Part shown: positions 10,757-21,750 of the stretch, one piece after another
Numbering within the stretch: the first letter of the stretch is position 1
How the letters are laid out: every line of letters starts with the position of its first letter
Source: Bryum argenteum
Lineage: Eukaryota > Streptophyta > Bryopsida > Bryales > Bryaceae
Direction: 5' to 3'
DNA length: 64,000 bases
Assembly (NCBI GenBank): GCA_037043015.1
Contig: CM073330.1
Location: forward strand, 2,567,263 to 2,631,262
Position numbers and translations under genes: made by a program
Notes under the pieces: model-generated
Database searches by the model: none
Told to the model about the DNA's origin: nothing
What the model saw: only the letters and a program-made list of their open reading frames with translations

Positions 10757-11438
10757 CCCTTAAGCGGGCCGAATGTCGAAAAACGACATTTTGGATGACA
10801 GAAACTTTGGAGAGCCATAACTTCTTCATCCGGACTCCGTTTTGGACGAAATCACTTGGGTTGGGTCCCAAATCAAGTCTAGTTCATGTCATAAAAATCT
10901 CAGACCCATACAATGAAGTATGAATTAATGGCATGCATTTCAGTGACAGCAGCCTAGTTTTAGACATTTTTTCCTTTGTAAAATTTAGGGCAGTTTTCAC
11001 CATTGCAGGGCCATAATTTGGACAAAGAAATTTTTCTCATGGTTTTTTTTTGTTCAAGGATGCTACTGAGATGAAGGTGAACAAAATTCTAATTGGTGAC
11101 TTTTTCATTGCAATAAGTCTAATGGTAGCATTTTCACTTTAAAGTGAAAATGATGAAATTATGTGATCATTTTTGAGTATTAACCCTTAAACGTCAGAGC
11201 ATGCCCCTCGGGATTGGTTTCCAGTGTATTTTCAGAGGGGCTTGACGTTTAAGGGTTAATACATTATGATCTTGCAATCTATGAAGCCTCATGACTCAAA
11301 ATTTGACCCACATGATGTTCAATATGTCTACGACAAGATTGTACGGTTGAGATTTGGATAACACACTTTTACCTCCACCTATGACAATGCTTTTGAGGAT
11401 GTGTTCATTTTACTACAAATGAGTCAAACCATTTAGGG
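10757..11438. mobile_element. TTAA-flanked element, about 680 bp, with nested micro-MITE
   Basis: It begins CCCTTAAGCGGGCCGAATGT after TTAA (10753-10756) and most plausibly ends CCATTTAGGGG before TTAA at 11439-11442. The first 40 bases match the element at 8192. The 72-bp micro-MITE at 11184-11255 lies inside it. The right boundary is inferred from the next GGGGTTAA and is less certain than the left. Confidence 0.55.
11184..11255. mobile_element. 72-bp TTAA-flanked micro-MITE, copy 2
   Basis: Same length and termini as 6686-6757 (CCCTTAAACGTC...GACGTTTAAGGG), with perfect TTAA at 11180-11183 and 11256-11259. It is probably a later insertion into the larger element around it. Confidence 0.85.
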
Positions 11439-12037
11439 GTTAAGGGTTAAAGAATGTAAAGCAAGAATGCCTTAGGATATTCTTTGGGGGGGGGGGGCGA
11501 AGGAAGCCGTGTTGGGAAGACCTAGCAAAGACTTGGGAGCCGGATGTCTTCCGGGCCTTCCACTTGGAGCACACTTACTCACTTCTCCTTTTTGAAAAAT
11601 TCTAAGAAAGAGAGCTGCACATGTGCCAACTGTTTAGCATGTTTTGAGGAGGAAAATATTAACAACACTCCCCTATTACCACTCCCTAGCTTATCATCAT
11701 TTTTTGCTTACTAACCCACCTTTGGAAGTCAACTCCATTCAACAAAAGACAACCATCCCTTTGGTATAGAGATTTATTGAGGTGTTGAATGTTCCATGGA
11801 ACGAATGTTTGGTATGTTTCTTTTGAAGATAAAATATATACTTGCCACGAAAAATGTATAGTTTTTGTTGTTGAATGTTCCATGCAATGAATGTTTGGTG
11901 TCGAGAGAATAGAGAATGTTTCAACTTTGATAGCCCACAAGGGATGTTTCCTTATATAGCATGATTCCTAACGAATGTTTCCTTATGAGATGGTCTCTAC
12001 GTATAAGGCAACACCCACTGAGGAGAGGATCGCTTAA

Positions 12038-12489
12038 CCCCTGAACGTCCTTGGGGGTATTTTTAGCCAAAACTCGTTATTTGAAGAAAGTGTCATAGAT
12101 GAATATAAAGATAATCTATTCTCAAGTGTACAAACTTGTTGTAGATCATGTGAACCAAAACTTGACTCATGGAAGCCTCTAGATTGCTAGATCATAACAT
12201 GTCTCTGTGCATAACACGCTACAAAACACCGCCGTCTTTCACTTAAAAGTCCCTAACGTTTCTTGGTTCCCACATAAAATTGGGGGCGCAGGCCTCATTT
12301 TTGTATTCAAAATTATCAAAATCGGCCGTCATCGGGGTCCAAATCAAAAATTCCGAGGATTTCGGAAAAAAAATCCCATTGGCTGATGGGGGCTCACTCG
12401 TTTACGGCCCCTCAGCAATTAGAAGACGTCTCCTTGACGAATATTCACGCTGTGAGTAAAGGAGACTTCATGCACCTGCCATTCAGGGG
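12038..12489. mobile_element. Possible TTAA-type element, 452 bp
   Basis: The left end CCCCTGAACGTCC follows TTAA (12034-12037). A possible right end CCATTCAGGGG stops at 12489 but is followed by CCAG rather than TTAA. The left 90 bases resemble the single-ended copy after TTAA at 43273-43276. The right boundary is a guess. Confidence 0.35.
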
Positions 12490-14304
12490 CCAGTGGGGGG
12501 GGGGGTCTTCGAAGAATAGACTCCAAGACTGCTTCTAGAATCATCCATGGCATTTTCCTTACGAGGAACGGTGTCAAGGAAGTCTGCCGTGGCTTACGAA
12601 GTCAGTGTCTTGACTTCAGGGCCCCTTAAAAAATGCACCTGGTTGTCTTATTAACATATGTCAACGTTTTGGGGGATGATATTTAACTATTTTAATACTT
12701 TTGTGGGTAAGTAATTCCAATTGCATGTAAGTTAAACTATAAGTTGAGTTTCTAGGAACTTGACCCACTTGTGCAATCGAGCATTTTTATGGTAAATTGG
12801 TGTATATGGTACCATATATTGCATGTAGGAGTGCAAATTATTCGACTTTTTTTTTTTGTTTTTAAGGGATACTTTTGTGTACTATAGGATCATCATGTGA
12901 AAATAATAAAATTTTGAGCCAAGAAGGTCTTTAGTTGATTGCATAAGTGGTAAGTATTTTGAGAGATGAGGATTGGTGAATATCTAGACATCCGACTAGC
13001 TTAAATTTTATAGGTAAAGAAGTAGCTCAAGCTTTGCATGATCTAGGAAAACCCATAATTTATATACTAGTTTGCCTCTTTTCCTAAATTTATTAATCTT
13101 ACACACTTATACTCGGTACTAATGAGCGTGAATTAGAAACAATAGCTTCTGAGGACTTTGATTTACCAAATTTAGAACACTTTTATTTTACACAAAGAAA
13201 AATAGACTAGAAAATATCTACAGTTTCTATTTAGAAGCAGAACTCTTAATCTCTTTCTAAGATTGGCATGTGTAGATATATACTCACAATCATAACATCA
13301 ATGGTGGGACTACTATTCTCTAAGGGTGAACAATATACTAATGTAGTTCTAACTGCACCAACAAATATACTGTATATGATACTTCTTGACAAAAATCAAG
13401 CTTCAAACTAAAAATTTGTTACAAAAATTCTTTCCACATGTACCAAAAACAAAATTCCATAAATCAAGACCAACATTGTCTCTATGGCATCTACTCATAG
13501 AACAAAAATCTCCATAAAAACCTTTCCCCTCATGATAATAAAGAGAGTTTGGTGAAACAAACATTAAACAAATTGTAAGATACTCCACCACATTAAACAC
13601 AACCCAATCATGAGTTAAGGACCCACAAAGGAATGATGGAAGTGGATAAACTTCACACAAATGTTGGTACTTTTAGGTGGGGGATACAATTAATATTGAT
13701 ACCCATATACCCCTATCGTTTGGGTTGTAGGGTTAACACCCCTATTGGCTCTTTGGGATTACCAATAGTGCAAGAATGAGCCCATGAGGGGCAACTTTAT
13801 TTTGTGGCTCAGAAATTTGGGCATTGAATTTTGAGCACATGTGGGAGGGAATGTGGATGTGGTTAATTAATTACACTCTAACTTGAGTTTTAAATAAGTA
13901 GGTGCCACTTCTTCCTTCTTATCCGGGATGAGTGTTCTAAATTACCTCTATCCCTTTTTTACCACATTGTACACTCTCTTGGGGCTTGGAATTTTACAAA
14001 TAAATTGGGAGTTTATATGTCATTCCAAACAACCATAATTACGATAAAAATACTATACAAAGAAAATAAAATTCATGATTAGATGAGTGAAAAGTTGAGA
14101 AAAATGGGCAATGCAATTCTAATGTCCTACCTAACTTGAAATGCATGATTAACAAACATATTTTGACCTTTTGGTGTTAAGAAGTTGGAGCTTACGTTGG
14201 TAGATTTGTATTCTCATAGACCATATGAGTATGCGCATGGTGGGTGTGAGTTGTCATTGACGGAGTTAATTGTTGGTGTAGTTGCTATTTTACTCGAACC
14301 ACCA
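12490..14304. other. Intergenic, no gene recognised
   Basis: AT-rich sequence with a G run near 12497-12509 and scattered short words shared with other intergenic parts of the window (for example the CATAACATCAATGGT segment near 13293 and a similar one near 18685). No coding frame with believable composition is seen. Confidence 0.5.
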
Positions 14305-14666
14305 ATATAGATAGATAGAAACTCCGGTCGCTTTCTAAGTGGATGACGTGAATGAAGTGTTCGTTCGTAATGTTAATATCCCGATAGCCACCGGACAAGG
14401 GAAAATTGGAACAATACTATTTTCCCTTCTTGAGGGTGGATACTATAACTATGCTAGTTTCAAGCTAGTTACTAGTGCCTTGAAGATACTTGACATAGTA
14501 TCCCCCCAAAGGGCTTTGAGGTACCCATACAACAAGGTCCAAGGACCCCCCACAATAGTTGGGTGGATTATAGTGGTGAGCACCACGCCGGCATGGGGAA
14601 TAGAACCCACGACCTCCTCATTGGGGGCCATGAGCCATGACCATCAAGCCAAGACTTGTGGTGCCT
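14305..14666 (-). mobile_element. tRNA-derived SINE, full-length-looking copy
   Basis: Read on the minus strand, the head carries an A-box-like TGGCTTGATGG and, 33 bases on, a B-box-like GGTTCTATTCC, the spacing of a Pol III tRNA promoter. The tail ends in CTATCTATCTAT. The copy is flanked by an 8-bp direct repeat AACCACCA (14297-14304 and 14667-14674), as expected for target-primed insertion. A second copy at 17832-18167 shares the body. Length 362 bp. The parental tRNA is not clear. Confidence 0.82.
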
Positions 14667-16596
14667 AACCACCAGACTACTAGTGTTCAAAGGCCAAATT
14701 GTGTATAGTTAATAGGAACTACAACAGTGCATTGCAAATAGCAATAGCGATATAAGAAAAAAGCAAGAGCAAATCATCTTGTACAAGTACACAATGAAAT
14801 CTGGATTGAAGCATCTAATAGCATGCATATAGATTTTGAGTTTTTAGTGTGAGTACTTGCACTCACCTTATACATCAATAAATGTATCATGACAAAGTGT
14901 GTTTTATAGGAGCACACCACGAAGCTATAAGCAGTCGAGAAACTAATACAACATGGTTGTCAAATAGCATAAGTGCACAAAGGATTTCTACAACTACATT
15001 GCAATCACCTCTTTATAAGTGAGGTTTGATTTAACATAGAGATGGCCTTGCGGATGACAACGGACAAGTACCAGATGAACATCTATGATATGTTTATCCA
15101 CATGAGCAACGATTGTGTCGTAGTAGCAGCAAAGTATGTTCGCAAGACTCTATCCCGCTCGGCTAAGCCATGCAATCTTACGCACCTTACCATGTGCTCT
15201 TTGGCATGAGGCCACATTGTTTTTACGGTAGTGATTTCCCGATCGATGTGCAATTGTGAGACCCCGAGGTACTTATCTACATAGATTGCATGCTTGTCGT
15301 CGTGGTGGACCATGTTGCGGTTGTCACGCTCAACCGTAGTGGACTAGGCTGCACTTGCCACAATTCCTCATGATAATCGATGTAGCAGAGATCCCACTAG
15401 TATACAACTAAAACTCGCAATAATCCCACAAGTACAGGCATAAGTATACCAACTCTCGCCTCTAGTGTACACATCTAGTGTAACCAGGACATTTTTCTGC
15501 TAGTGCTTACAGACTTTACACATATCTCAACTCTAGTACTCTCCTAAATTGTTGATATCTTCTCATTCAAAATTCTTGTCTTATGGTAAACAATGCTAAA
15601 TCCATGCATCTCCTTAAACCGCCCACTCTAGATTCTTGCCTACTTTCAAGACTTCATGTAAAAGGATGTACCGCATGTGCACATGGAGCATGCGAACGTT
15701 TTTAGATAACCTGTTCCATGTCACTTCTAATTTTTTCTGTTTATTTTTATAAGTGCGTAAAAAATATTACAAAAATATGGACACTTCTCCATATCTATAA
15801 CTGATAAATATTGAATCACATAATCTGATATCCAACTCTAATAGCATAGTCCTTAAATGCACGGATTTAGCATTGTCTACCTTAGTACCAAAAGCATCAT
15901 CTTCCTACAAGGTGCTTGTACCTCCACAAGGGCACCGTCTCTACCAGAATCTTATTTGAAGGGCATGGAATATTCCATCGAAGGTTCCCTCCAGAAGGCA
16001 ACCGGAGTCTCGGGCAGCGGCCTGACTTCATGCCAAATTCTCCCCAACTAAAGTTCTAGAAGAATCTTGGTTTTTTCTTAAATGGAAAACGTAAACTCCA
16101 ACCTTCTTATTATTATTTCTACAAAAATAAAATGTGGTCTTGTGCAATTAGTCCTTATTTTTTTAACAAATGAAAAAAATAATTTTTTTTCTATTTTTTG
16201 AACCAATCGATGTATCAATCAATTGAGAGAGATACAATCACGAACCTAAGTAGCTTGCTACTCAGTGAGGGAATTTTGTCTCTTTTTTATGGGGGTTTTA
16301 GTAGTAACCTCACTCTAACAAAATAAGATTAACACTATGAAACCCTGTTAGTGGGAAATGAAAGTGTATCTCATTGTTGACATAAGTTATAGGCCTTCGT
16401 CGGAAAAATCTAGGGCTAGAATCTATAAAATTTTATCAACAATTTATTATGATTATTTTTTACAATGACCTATGTATCAATTAGTTTAGTAGTAGAATAG
16501 ATTCTGCGAAGTGATTCACGTTTCATGATCCTACAGCCCCCGTACTACCGATTATTTCAACTCCTATAGGGAAGGATTGTTCTACATTAATGATCA
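14667..16596. other. Intergenic, no gene recognised
   Basis: Mostly AT-rich. A minus-strand frame around 15083-15360 (Val-His-His-Asp-Asp... ending Trp-Ile-Asn-Ile-Ser) has less AT-rich composition than its surroundings and might be a decayed coding remnant, but I recognise no family in it. Confidence 0.45.
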
Positions 16597-17310
16597 ACTA
16601 GAAAAACCACAAACACATAATTCTACTCAAATATTACAAAAGCAATCTCTAGCAAACATTTCATTGCACTAAAACATAGTATACAATATAAATGATCACC
16701 CTTAACCAAAACAAGCTTATATCCCATAACACCTTTCGCACATTGTATAATCTCTCATCAACCATTTTCTAAAACATGTTTTTCTCCTCATTCAAAAATT
16801 GTCGCCCATCAATAAAGAACAAAAAATTCAAACCACATAATTATATTTGGGTATAAACCCATAAATTCCACACACCCAAATAGCAACTTTTCATTGCACA
16901 AGAACAAAATATACAAAATAAATGATCACCCTCAACAAAAAGAAGTTCATATCCCATACCACCTTTTCCACAATAAAATCCCTATGCACAATATTCTAAA
17001 ACATGTTATTTTCCTAAGGAAAAAAATAAAATCCATGGTACATGATTCTATTCGGGTACAAGTACGTAAATTCAACATACCCAATAGCAACCTATAGCAA
17101 AAATCTCATTGCACATAGAATAGGATATAAATAATTGCCTCCACAATCCTATATCATGTGGTACACATTGTTTTCCACATGGTTGATCACTCTCATCAAG
17201 AGATTCTATTCAAAGCATGTTAATCTCCTCATCAATAAAGAACTAGAATACCATATCACATAAATATATTATGGGTCTAAGTACTACAATTTGGGTACAA
17301 GTAAGGTAAC
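16597..17310 (+). repeat. Diverged tandem array, about three units of 215-230 bp
   Basis: The marker TCATTGCAC recurs at 16661, 16891 and 17106, each time followed by an AATAxxATATA-type stretch. In the first two units this leads to AAATGATCACCC and CATATCCCATA. AAAACATGTT and CATCAATAAAGAAC recur in register. The units are clearly related but well diverged, so the array is old. Confidence 0.72.
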
Positions 17311-17602
17311 ACAAAAAAGGAAAGGCCGCCATACCCCAAATTTAATTTTCAAAATTAAAAAATAAAAATAAAAAAAACACTTAACGTCCACTTTACTTCA
17401 ATTTTGCTTTCTTAGGGGGGCCAATTGGGCATACCGCGTGGGATCGTGGCTATGGGCACAGGATTCTATTTGGGTCATGCGGCGTTCCCATGACGTTCCC
17501 ATGGTAGTGTAGGGGGTTTACTAATAGTGGGAGAGAGTATCAATGGGATGTTCAGAATCTAGCTTTCTGGTTTAATTTAGTATGGTGCTGAAAATGGGTG
17601 TT

Positions 17603-17684
17603 CCTAGGGTTTAGGGTTTAGACCCTTGGGCGTGGGAAGGCTAGTCCTAGGGTTTAGGGTTTAGACCCCTTGGTCGTGGGAATC
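17603..17684 (+). repeat. 43-bp duplication with telomere-type heptamers
   Basis: Two copies starting CCTAGGGTTTAGGGTTTAGA (17603 and 17646) each contain two TTTAGGG-type units, the plant telomere repeat. The rest of each copy (CCCTTGGxCGTGGGAA) is not telomeric. Confidence 0.8.
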
Positions 17685-17777
17685 CACTTTCACTTTTTGT
17701 TGTTGCTCTTTTTTGTGTAGGTTTTGATACCTACACTAATTGTATTTTGTCTTCGATCTTTGGTAATTCGTGATTAA

Positions 17778-18230
17778 CCCCTAAAGGACTAAGGTTTCAA
17801 AAAAGAGTCTACAAGAGTCCTTTGTGATCAAAGAAAGATGGATAGAAACTCCGGTTCCTTTCTAAGGGGCGGGTGTGAATGAAGTGTCCGTTCGTAATGT
17901 TAATTACTGGATGGCCATTGGACAAGGGGAAAGTGAAACAATACTATTTCCCCTTTCGAGGGTGGACACTATAAGTACGCTAGTTCCTAGCTGGTCCCTA
18001 GTGCGTTGAAGATACTTGATATAGTATCCCCCAAAGGGCTTTGAGGTACACATACAACAAGGTCCAAGGACCCCCCACAATAGTTGGGTGAACTGTACTC
18101 GTGAGCACCACGTCGGCATGGGATATGGAACCCACGACGTCTTTATTGGAGGCCATGAGCCTAACCCTTTGTGATCAACATATATGTACTTGAAGAAATT
18201 GGAGCATATAGTTGTGTTTGGTCCTAAGGG
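17778..18230. mobile_element. TTAA-type MITE split by a SINE
   Basis: The left end CCCCTAAAGGACTAAGG follows TTAA (17774-17777). A matching right end TTTGGTCCTAAGGG stops at 18230 before TTGG, a possible decayed TTAA. Between them sits the SINE at 17832-18167. Removing it and one copy of its target duplication leaves about 105 bp. The older MITE was therefore present first. Confidence 0.6.
17832..18167 (-). mobile_element. tRNA-derived SINE, copy 2, head shortened
   Basis: Shares the body and tail of the copy at 14305-14666 (AAGCCCTTTGG-type and CAAGGTCCAAGGACCCCCCA segments, minus strand). It keeps the B-box-like GGTTCCATATCC but lacks the A-box region. An 11-bp perfect direct repeat TTTGTGATCAA flanks it (17821-17831 and 18168-18178). 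The 5' shortening is typical of reverse-transcribed insertions. Confidence 0.85.
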
Positions 18231-19615
18231 TTGGAGCATCGGAGAACCATGAAAAATTAAGGTCGTTTAATGCTCCTAAGCAAACCTTTTGCCATTGATT
18301 GTATTTTCAATGATGGAGAAGGTAACAAACATACCTATTGTGTGAATTTTCACATGATAGATGATTTGATGGAAACATTTTGAAGATGTAAGTAAATGAA
18401 AGGTCTACACTTTTCAAGAGTCTTATTGTGTTTTGTTCTAGATTGCTTTCCACATGTACCGTTGATTGCTTTCAGGTTCTCGTTTAGAATTAGATGTTTC
18501 TACTTTAGAGGTATCCCCCTTCTATACAATCAAAACGCGGAGATTAATTTCCAATAAGGTGAGTTTGAAACCCCCTTTCTCAACGGACAAAGAAGAATAA
18601 GAACTTCAAACCTATTTCGAGGTTGGCATTACTCAATATCAAGCTGAACCTATCATTCAACGTTTCACGCATGCATATCACATCATAACACCAATGGTAA
18701 GTTAGACTGACAACCTCTCTACAATATGATCAAAACTTCAATCTCTAAATGTACCAAAATCAACTAAAAGTTTTCAAAAAACATATTAACATGATACACT
18801 CGATTACGATGTAGACATTAAATATAGTTGTTCTAAAAAATTGGTATCCTACAAGAAATAACCTCTAAAAATACAAAGATACCCAAAACAAGTCTCTTGA
18901 TCTTTTATGCACAAACATCTCAATCACCTCCCTTTGATCTTTATCCTCCTAGATTTTTCTCTTTCAAAATTTTGAACCCTAAAATTGTTTCAAAAATATA
19001 TATTTTAAAAAAATTAAATGAACGCTAGCTTGAAGCAAACCGCAAATGGTGCCATGTGGGAAGTTGGTACAAAACCGTGTGGCCGTGTGATATTACGTGC
19101 AACCCATAAATAAATAAATAAATCATTCACTTAAGCCCTAAAACTCCCCCATAAATATCCCCCATAATTGATTCCTTCAATCACCAATTTCTCTAATTGA
19201 GGAACCAAAACCAAACCGAACTTACTGTTCTGACCGGTGTGTGTGCTTGTCAGTAAGATGCTGTAAATCAATTATATAAATTTAGTAAAAAACATTTAAA
19301 GTTTTACAAGTGTGGGCAAATTTTAGTGAAAAGTAATTAGTGTGGGTAAATTTAGGGTGTCCTTGAAGATTCGAGTTCACAGACAGCTGGGTGTGTGAGT
19401 GTTGTGTTCCCACTTGGACCATCAGCGGTTTTGTAAAAGAAACCAATGTATCATATCCCATCACTTATTTTTACTAATTTCTGGAAAACGTTGCATGGGG
19501 GGCTTGCTACTTTATGAAGGTAAAGGGCAAGCCACTCCAAATTTGAGAATTGGAAAATATTATAGAGTATGTTGTCATGGGTTGGTAAATGTACAACTTT
19601 GGGTGAAAATTGTAC
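18231..19615. other. Intergenic, no gene recognised
   Basis: AT-rich, with a short AAATAAAT microsatellite near 19106. No believable exon or RNA gene was seen. Confidence 0.5.
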
Positions 19616-19950
19616 AAGGGCCGGTTCACACTATGCCGCCCAAGTTGAGGGGTCGTTCTTCAAACTCCTTTCAAACACCCAAGAGGTGGAGAGTGAATCT
19701 CATTAAAATATATTTGAAGTGCTTTAGAGTATATTACTGAGAAAGGATTTGATCTCTCTGTAAGAGTTTGAGTTTCCATTTTTATCAAATTTTCATGGCA
19801 CCAAAACTCTTGAAAAGTGTTGTCATGTAGGTGCTTTCGGCACTTTTGGATTTTGGGCTCTAGTGTGAAGGTTGAGAGGCCAAACTTTCGCTTTCCACCA
19901 CTCAGATTATTGGACTTCTTAGAACTGATGGGTATAGTGTAAAACACCCC
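19616..19950. mobile_element. Possible PIF/Harbinger-like MITE
   Basis: The left end AAGGGCCGGTTCACACTATG is mirrored imperfectly at the right end, GGTATAGTGTAAAACACCCC (about 15 of 20 positions). The end motif GGGCCGGTTnACACTA also opens a one-ended copy near 62567. No clean target duplication is visible. Confidence 0.45.
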
Positions 19951-20957
19951 TTCTATCCATGTTCACCTTGTGCGCAAAAGGCCATATCATGAAGGCAACA
20001 AAATAGTTTCTCCTTCCCACTTAGACACCGGAAATTGGTGAGCAATGTCTTGGATATCAAGAAAGCCCAATGACATTTCGAGAAGACACAATGTGTTTGG
20101 GCTCTCGCTTATATATGCTAGTAGCTTTGCGGCAAGTCTCCAAGTTGGGAAACAACAATAAGTTTGTTGGGAGGCCGGAGAGTTAGCAATCAAGACGGGG
20201 CTTCTGCTAGCCAAGTAGGCCGCCACACATGCCTTTACCAACCTTGGACACCGGCTTGACATGGTGGGACGTCATGGGTAGATAACTCAATAATGGTGGC
20301 TTGGTTTGACATTTCAACAATATTACTCTTGGCTTAATTTGGATTTTAATTTCATTTTTTATTTTCTCCATCTACAAACGAGTAGACGAATTGGACTACA
20401 CTAGTGCAACATAAATTCCAACTGTAGTTCAAGGAAATCTCTAACCACCCCAAAAGCAGGGGATACCGTTGCGACCTCCAATCATATGAGCCCAGTGACA
20501 CGCCCAAACCCATTCAACTAATGTGGTCAGCTTCCCCGGGTATCATCACATCACACAGGTTATCAATCGCTTATAACCACAATCTAGCCTACCACATGAT
20601 TCCCGGCATTCTCATCTACGGGGGTTATTACCCGCTCGTAGATACCCGCCCCGAACGGGTATCAACTGTGGGTCACGCGGTGGTGTAGTAAGAAAGCGAA
20701 AGATAAAAAGCTATAGTAGTATAGTAGTAGAGAGTAGAGGAGTGAGTGAGCTAGTTCGGCTGTTAGTAACAGGAAGGGCGCGGAGCTTTGCCTGATTTGG
20801 AAGGCGGGCCAGTTGGTACGAAGAAGTGCTAGTGAACGAGCGAGAGAGAACGAACGAGTAGCGCAAGCTGAGGGAAGGAAGGGCAGCAGTAGTAGTGAAA
20901 GAGCTTGAAATTAAGAAAAACTGCCAAGGAAGGACAAGGAAAGGAAAGGAACAAAGC
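19951..20957. other. Upstream region of the GATA gene
   Basis: Composition rises in GC toward 20500-20950. An inverted pair CTACGGGGGTTATTACCCGC / GCTCGTAGATACCCGCCCCG lies near 20617-20660. A TATA-like AGATAAAAAG occurs near 20700. From there the plus strand is GA-rich, as in many plant leaders. The transcription start is not fixed. Confidence 0.4.
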
Positions 20958-21750
20958 ATGGAGACAGTAGTGCTATAATTGTCGACGCTCGCGGCGCTCA
21001 GCCCCCCTTGGCTCAGCCACACGACGAACGGAACGCGCTTTGCAGCACAATTCCGGGGAGGCGCCACCACTCCATGTCCGTCGCTGAGTGCTCAGTGCAA
21101 AAATACACATTGCAACAGAAAATCTTGCTCCCTTTCTGTCCATCCGTCTCAATTGCCTTCAGTCGTCTCTTCTCCCTCAGTATAGCTCCTGCGCGGCCAT
21201 GCCTGAGACTTCAGTGAGGAGGAGTGTGTGAGGAGGAGTGTCGTCTGTGTCTATGTAACGCCATTTCCATTAAAGAAAGAAAGAAAAGGCTTACATACGC
21301 AGTCGTGAGAGTGAAAGAACGTGTTGTAGCATGCTGTAACTCTTGCTCAGTCTCTTTTTTCCTCACTCGAAACGATCAAAGAACCGTGAGTTTAGTGCGT
21401 TTTGCTGAATTTGTCGAACCAAAATCTCAGCACGCGCGAGAATTTCGAACAATTGTGTTCTCGTTTCTACCTTGTCTAATTGAACAAAGAAAAAAAGAAC
21501 GAAAAGAAAAAGAAAAAAAACACAAAAAAAACGAAACAGGAGTGTGAGAGAGTGTTGCCTGAGTGACAGAGAGGGAATGTCGTGTTGAGAAGTGGAGTAG
21601 ATCATCGGAATTGGAAGTACGAAGTTACTTGATACAAAGTCTAAATAATGCTGGTCTGCGCGACAGCAAGTTTCTAATTAGCTCGTCGATCTTGAAGTTG
21701 GAAGTCCTGCAATTTTGTAGAGAGGCGTTAGAGAGGAAGTAGTAGCGAAA
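20958..21750 (+). promoter_or_regulatory. Leader of the GATA gene with several short upstream ORFs
   Basis: If transcription starts near 20730, the leader contains at least seven ATGs before the main start. They lie at 20958 (6 codons), 21073 (about 48 codons, ending at 21217), 21199 (10 codons), 21253 (ATGTAA, a start-stop), 21331 (ATGCTGTAA), 21577 (3 codons) and 21648 (9 codons). None continues into the main frame. Such a set would be expected to damp translation or make it conditional. An unspotted leader intron could remove some of them. Confidence 0.5.

Noticed and set aside
15083-15313. Minus-strand 76-residue frame with somewhat coding-like composition
   Set aside because: No recognisable domain, no supporting exons, and no repeat of it elsewhere in the window; mentioned only as a possible remnant.
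16597-17310. CRISPR-like array
   Set aside because: Units are diverged tandem copies of more than 200 bp without a conserved short repeat and unique spacers, in a eukaryotic nuclear context.
17603-17684. Chromosome end
   Set aside because: Only two TTTAGGG-type units per copy and ordinary sequence on both sides.
14305-18167. Genuine tRNA genes
   Set aside because: The A- and B-box-like words sit in a longer repeated element with target duplications and no cloverleaf, so it is a SINE.
21224-21547. 107-residue frame in the GATA leader
   Set aside because: It begins with GTG and not ATG; the real upstream frames there are much shorter.
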